From SVQP01 sp045660125 (GTDB lineage: Bacteria > Bacillota > Clostridia > Oscillospirales > CAG-272): 6,102 bases of DNA. The notes beneath the pieces were generated by a model. That model ran no database searches. It was not told the DNA's origin and was given only the letters and a program-made list of their open reading frames with translations. The translations under genes were made by a program, and so were the position numbers. Every line of letters starts with the position of its first letter. Positions within the stretch are counted from its first letter, which is position 1. Location of the stretch: the NCBI GenBank assembly GCA_045660125.1, contig JAZRDG010000125.1:1-6102 (forward strand). Direction: 5' to 3'. Shown here one piece after another: positions 5,413 through 6,102 of this stretch.

Positions 5413-5477
5413 TGCGGACAGTCGAGGACGCCTGTCCCTACAACGGTTGGGGCGACGTGAGCAAGCCCCTGCCCTAC
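5413..5477. repeat. Intergenic direct repeat, copy 2 (65 bp)
   Basis: Second copy of the 65-bp unit, 64 of 65 bases identical to 5343-5407. The same GGACAG/CTGTCC hairpin lies at 5416-5437. The one changed base, G5451, completes a second 5-bp stem (GGGGC 5449-5453 with GCCCC 5465-5469) that has a mismatch in copy 1. GTAGGG-headed repeats of this style are, from memory, common between genes in Oscillospiraceae; no transposase is present here. Confidence 0.9.
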
Positions 5478-5540
5478 ACTCAAAAATATTTTTAACTTTT
5501 TTTCAAAAAAGGCGGACTTTTTACGCAAAAAAAGCGTCTA

Positions 5541-5546
5541 TATAAG
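5541..5546 (+). promoter_or_regulatory. Possible -10 of the small membrane-protein gene
   Basis: TATAAG matches five of six -10 bases and lies in an AT-rich stretch downstream of the repeats. The region at the -35 distance (TTTTTA, 5518-5523) is poor. The predicted start is near 5553, about 37 bases before ATG 5590. Confidence 0.35.
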
Positions 5547-5589
5547 TGAACGGCAAACATGCCACATGCATAAAAGAAAGGAACGTACC

Positions 5590-6018
5590 ATGGAAAACAA
5601 ATCTTTTACCACAGAGACCGATGCGAAATACGCAAAAGGTCAATTTTTCAGACCCATCCTCATCAGCGTGATCGGAACAATGACGCTGTCCTTGCTTAGT
5701 TTGATTGTTTCCTGGCAGTTTTTCGTGTTCTTGTTGGTAATGCATATCTTCTGCTTGGGTATTCTGTATTACACCACCGTCAGAAAAAGCAGCTGGAGAT
5801 TGTTTTTTGAAAACGATCTGCTTACGCTGACCAACCTGACCACCGGTCAGACCTTCTCCGTGTGGGATATCCCCGCATCCGATATTGTGATCAAGCAGTC
5901 CGAAAAGGAAAAGGAGCTGGATTACTGTTTTGTGACCATCAAGGACACCGTTTTCGGATTCCACGGCGTCAAGAATTGCAGTGCGCTGCGCGAGTACATC
6001 AAGCAGAATTACAGATAA
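5590..6018 (+). CDS. Small membrane protein of unknown function
   Basis: A 142-residue protein that I do not recognise. After a polar N-terminus (1-~18) come two hydrophobic segments (~21-42 and ~44-63) separated by only a short turn, then a hydrophilic tail (~65-142) with alternating strand-like segments (WRLFFENDLLTLTN, QTFSVWDIPASDIVI, DYCFVTIKDTVFGFHG) ending in an amphipathic stretch (NCSALREYIKQNYR). Two membrane helices followed by a beta-rich tail and a final helix resemble bacterial PH-like-domain membrane proteins; this is a fold impression only. ATG 5590 is preceded by AAAGGAA (5577-5583) at about six bases; an in-frame ATG at 5566 lies upstream of that site. It stands alone after the repeat region, and its link to the upstream genes is unclear. 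Confidence 0.8.
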   Translation: MENKSFTTETDAKYAKGQFFRPILISVIGTMTLSLLSLIVSWQFFVFLLVMHIFCLGILYYTTVRKSSWRLFFENDLLTLTNLTTGQTFSVWDIPASDIVIKQSEKEKELDYCFVTIKDTVFGFHGVKNCSALREYIKQNYR

Positions 6019-6056
6019 ACATTGATCATACGCATTTTACACGAAAGAACAAGAAC

Positions 6057-6102
6057 ATGAAAAAATCAAGTTATTTGACGTTCATCACCGCCTTTCTGCT
6101 TT
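6057..6102 (+). CDS. Start of a gene with a possible signal peptide (cut by window edge)
   Basis: ATG 6057 opens a frame to the end of the window: MKKSSYLTFITAFLL. Two lysines followed by a hydrophobic run are typical of a signal peptide or first membrane helix. The ribosome binding site is weak (GAAAG around 6043-6047). It lies 38 bases after the previous stop with no terminator between, so it could be co-transcribed with the small membrane-protein gene. Only 15 codons are visible, so no function can be given. Confidence 0.45.
   Translation, partial: MKKSSYLTFITAFLL

Noticed and set aside
5343..5477. CRISPR array
   Set aside because: There are only two long copies, the intervening spacer is 5 bp, and the half-units are not separated by unique spacers of uniform length. 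No cas gene is nearby.
4584..5528. Open frame of about 314 codons on the minus strand
   Set aside because: It is antisense to the ZIP transporter and runs through the intergenic repeats. Its translation is rich in Arg, His and Lys without domain character, whereas the plus strand has clear ZIP signatures.

Overview
The window looks like chromosome of an obligately anaerobic clostridial Firmicute. The best guess is an Oscillospiraceae/Ruminococcaceae-type gut anaerobe, from gene content and style rather than any database match. Support comes from strong AGGAG-type ribosome binding sites, sigma-A type promoters, moderately GC-rich genes with AT-rich intergenic regions, an oxygen/superoxide defence set typical of strict anaerobes, and GTAGGG-headed intergenic repeats of a kind I recall from that family.

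Layout. (1) 53-712 on the minus strand encodes a Crp/Fnr-family regulator starting at TTG. It is divergent from (2) 818-1504 (+), a dicluster ferredoxin fused to a conserved cysteine-rich domain of unknown function. Their 105-bp intergenic region holds two back-to-back -10 hexamers and a 16-bp palindrome (726-741). The palindrome is centred at about -41.5 for the ferredoxin promoter and lies just downstream of the regulator's own start site, which suggests a Crp/Fnr protein that activates the ferredoxin and restrains itself. (3) A near-consensus promoter (1508-1536) precedes a tight four-gene operon: a flavodiiron protein fused to a flavin-reductase-like domain and a rubredoxin domain (1569-3356), a two-iron-centre superoxide reductase/desulfoferrodoxin (3396-3776), a ferritin (3789-4301) and a 52-residue stand-alone rubredoxin (4341-4499). 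An 11-bp-stem hairpin (4511-4536) follows. (4) 4572-5336 encodes a ZIP-family divalent metal transporter. (5) 5337-5589 is intergenic and carries a 65-bp direct repeat in two copies differing at one base. (6) 5590-6018 encodes a small unrecognised protein with two membrane segments and a soluble tail. (7) At the right edge a new gene with a possible signal peptide begins at 6057 and runs out of the window.

How the genes work together (inference from families and order). The flavodiiron protein reduces O2 (or NO) to water (or N2O), and superoxide reductase converts superoxide to H2O2 without releasing O2. Rubredoxin can deliver electrons to both, and ferritin removes Fe(II) that would otherwise drive Fenton chemistry. 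No peroxide-removing rubrerythrin is visible here and one would be expected elsewhere. The ferredoxin and Crp/Fnr pair may be a linked redox or nitrosative stress sensing branch. Most of the content is recognisable. The least described parts are the C-terminal domain of the ferredoxin fusion, the divergent regulatory region and the nested intergenic repeat.
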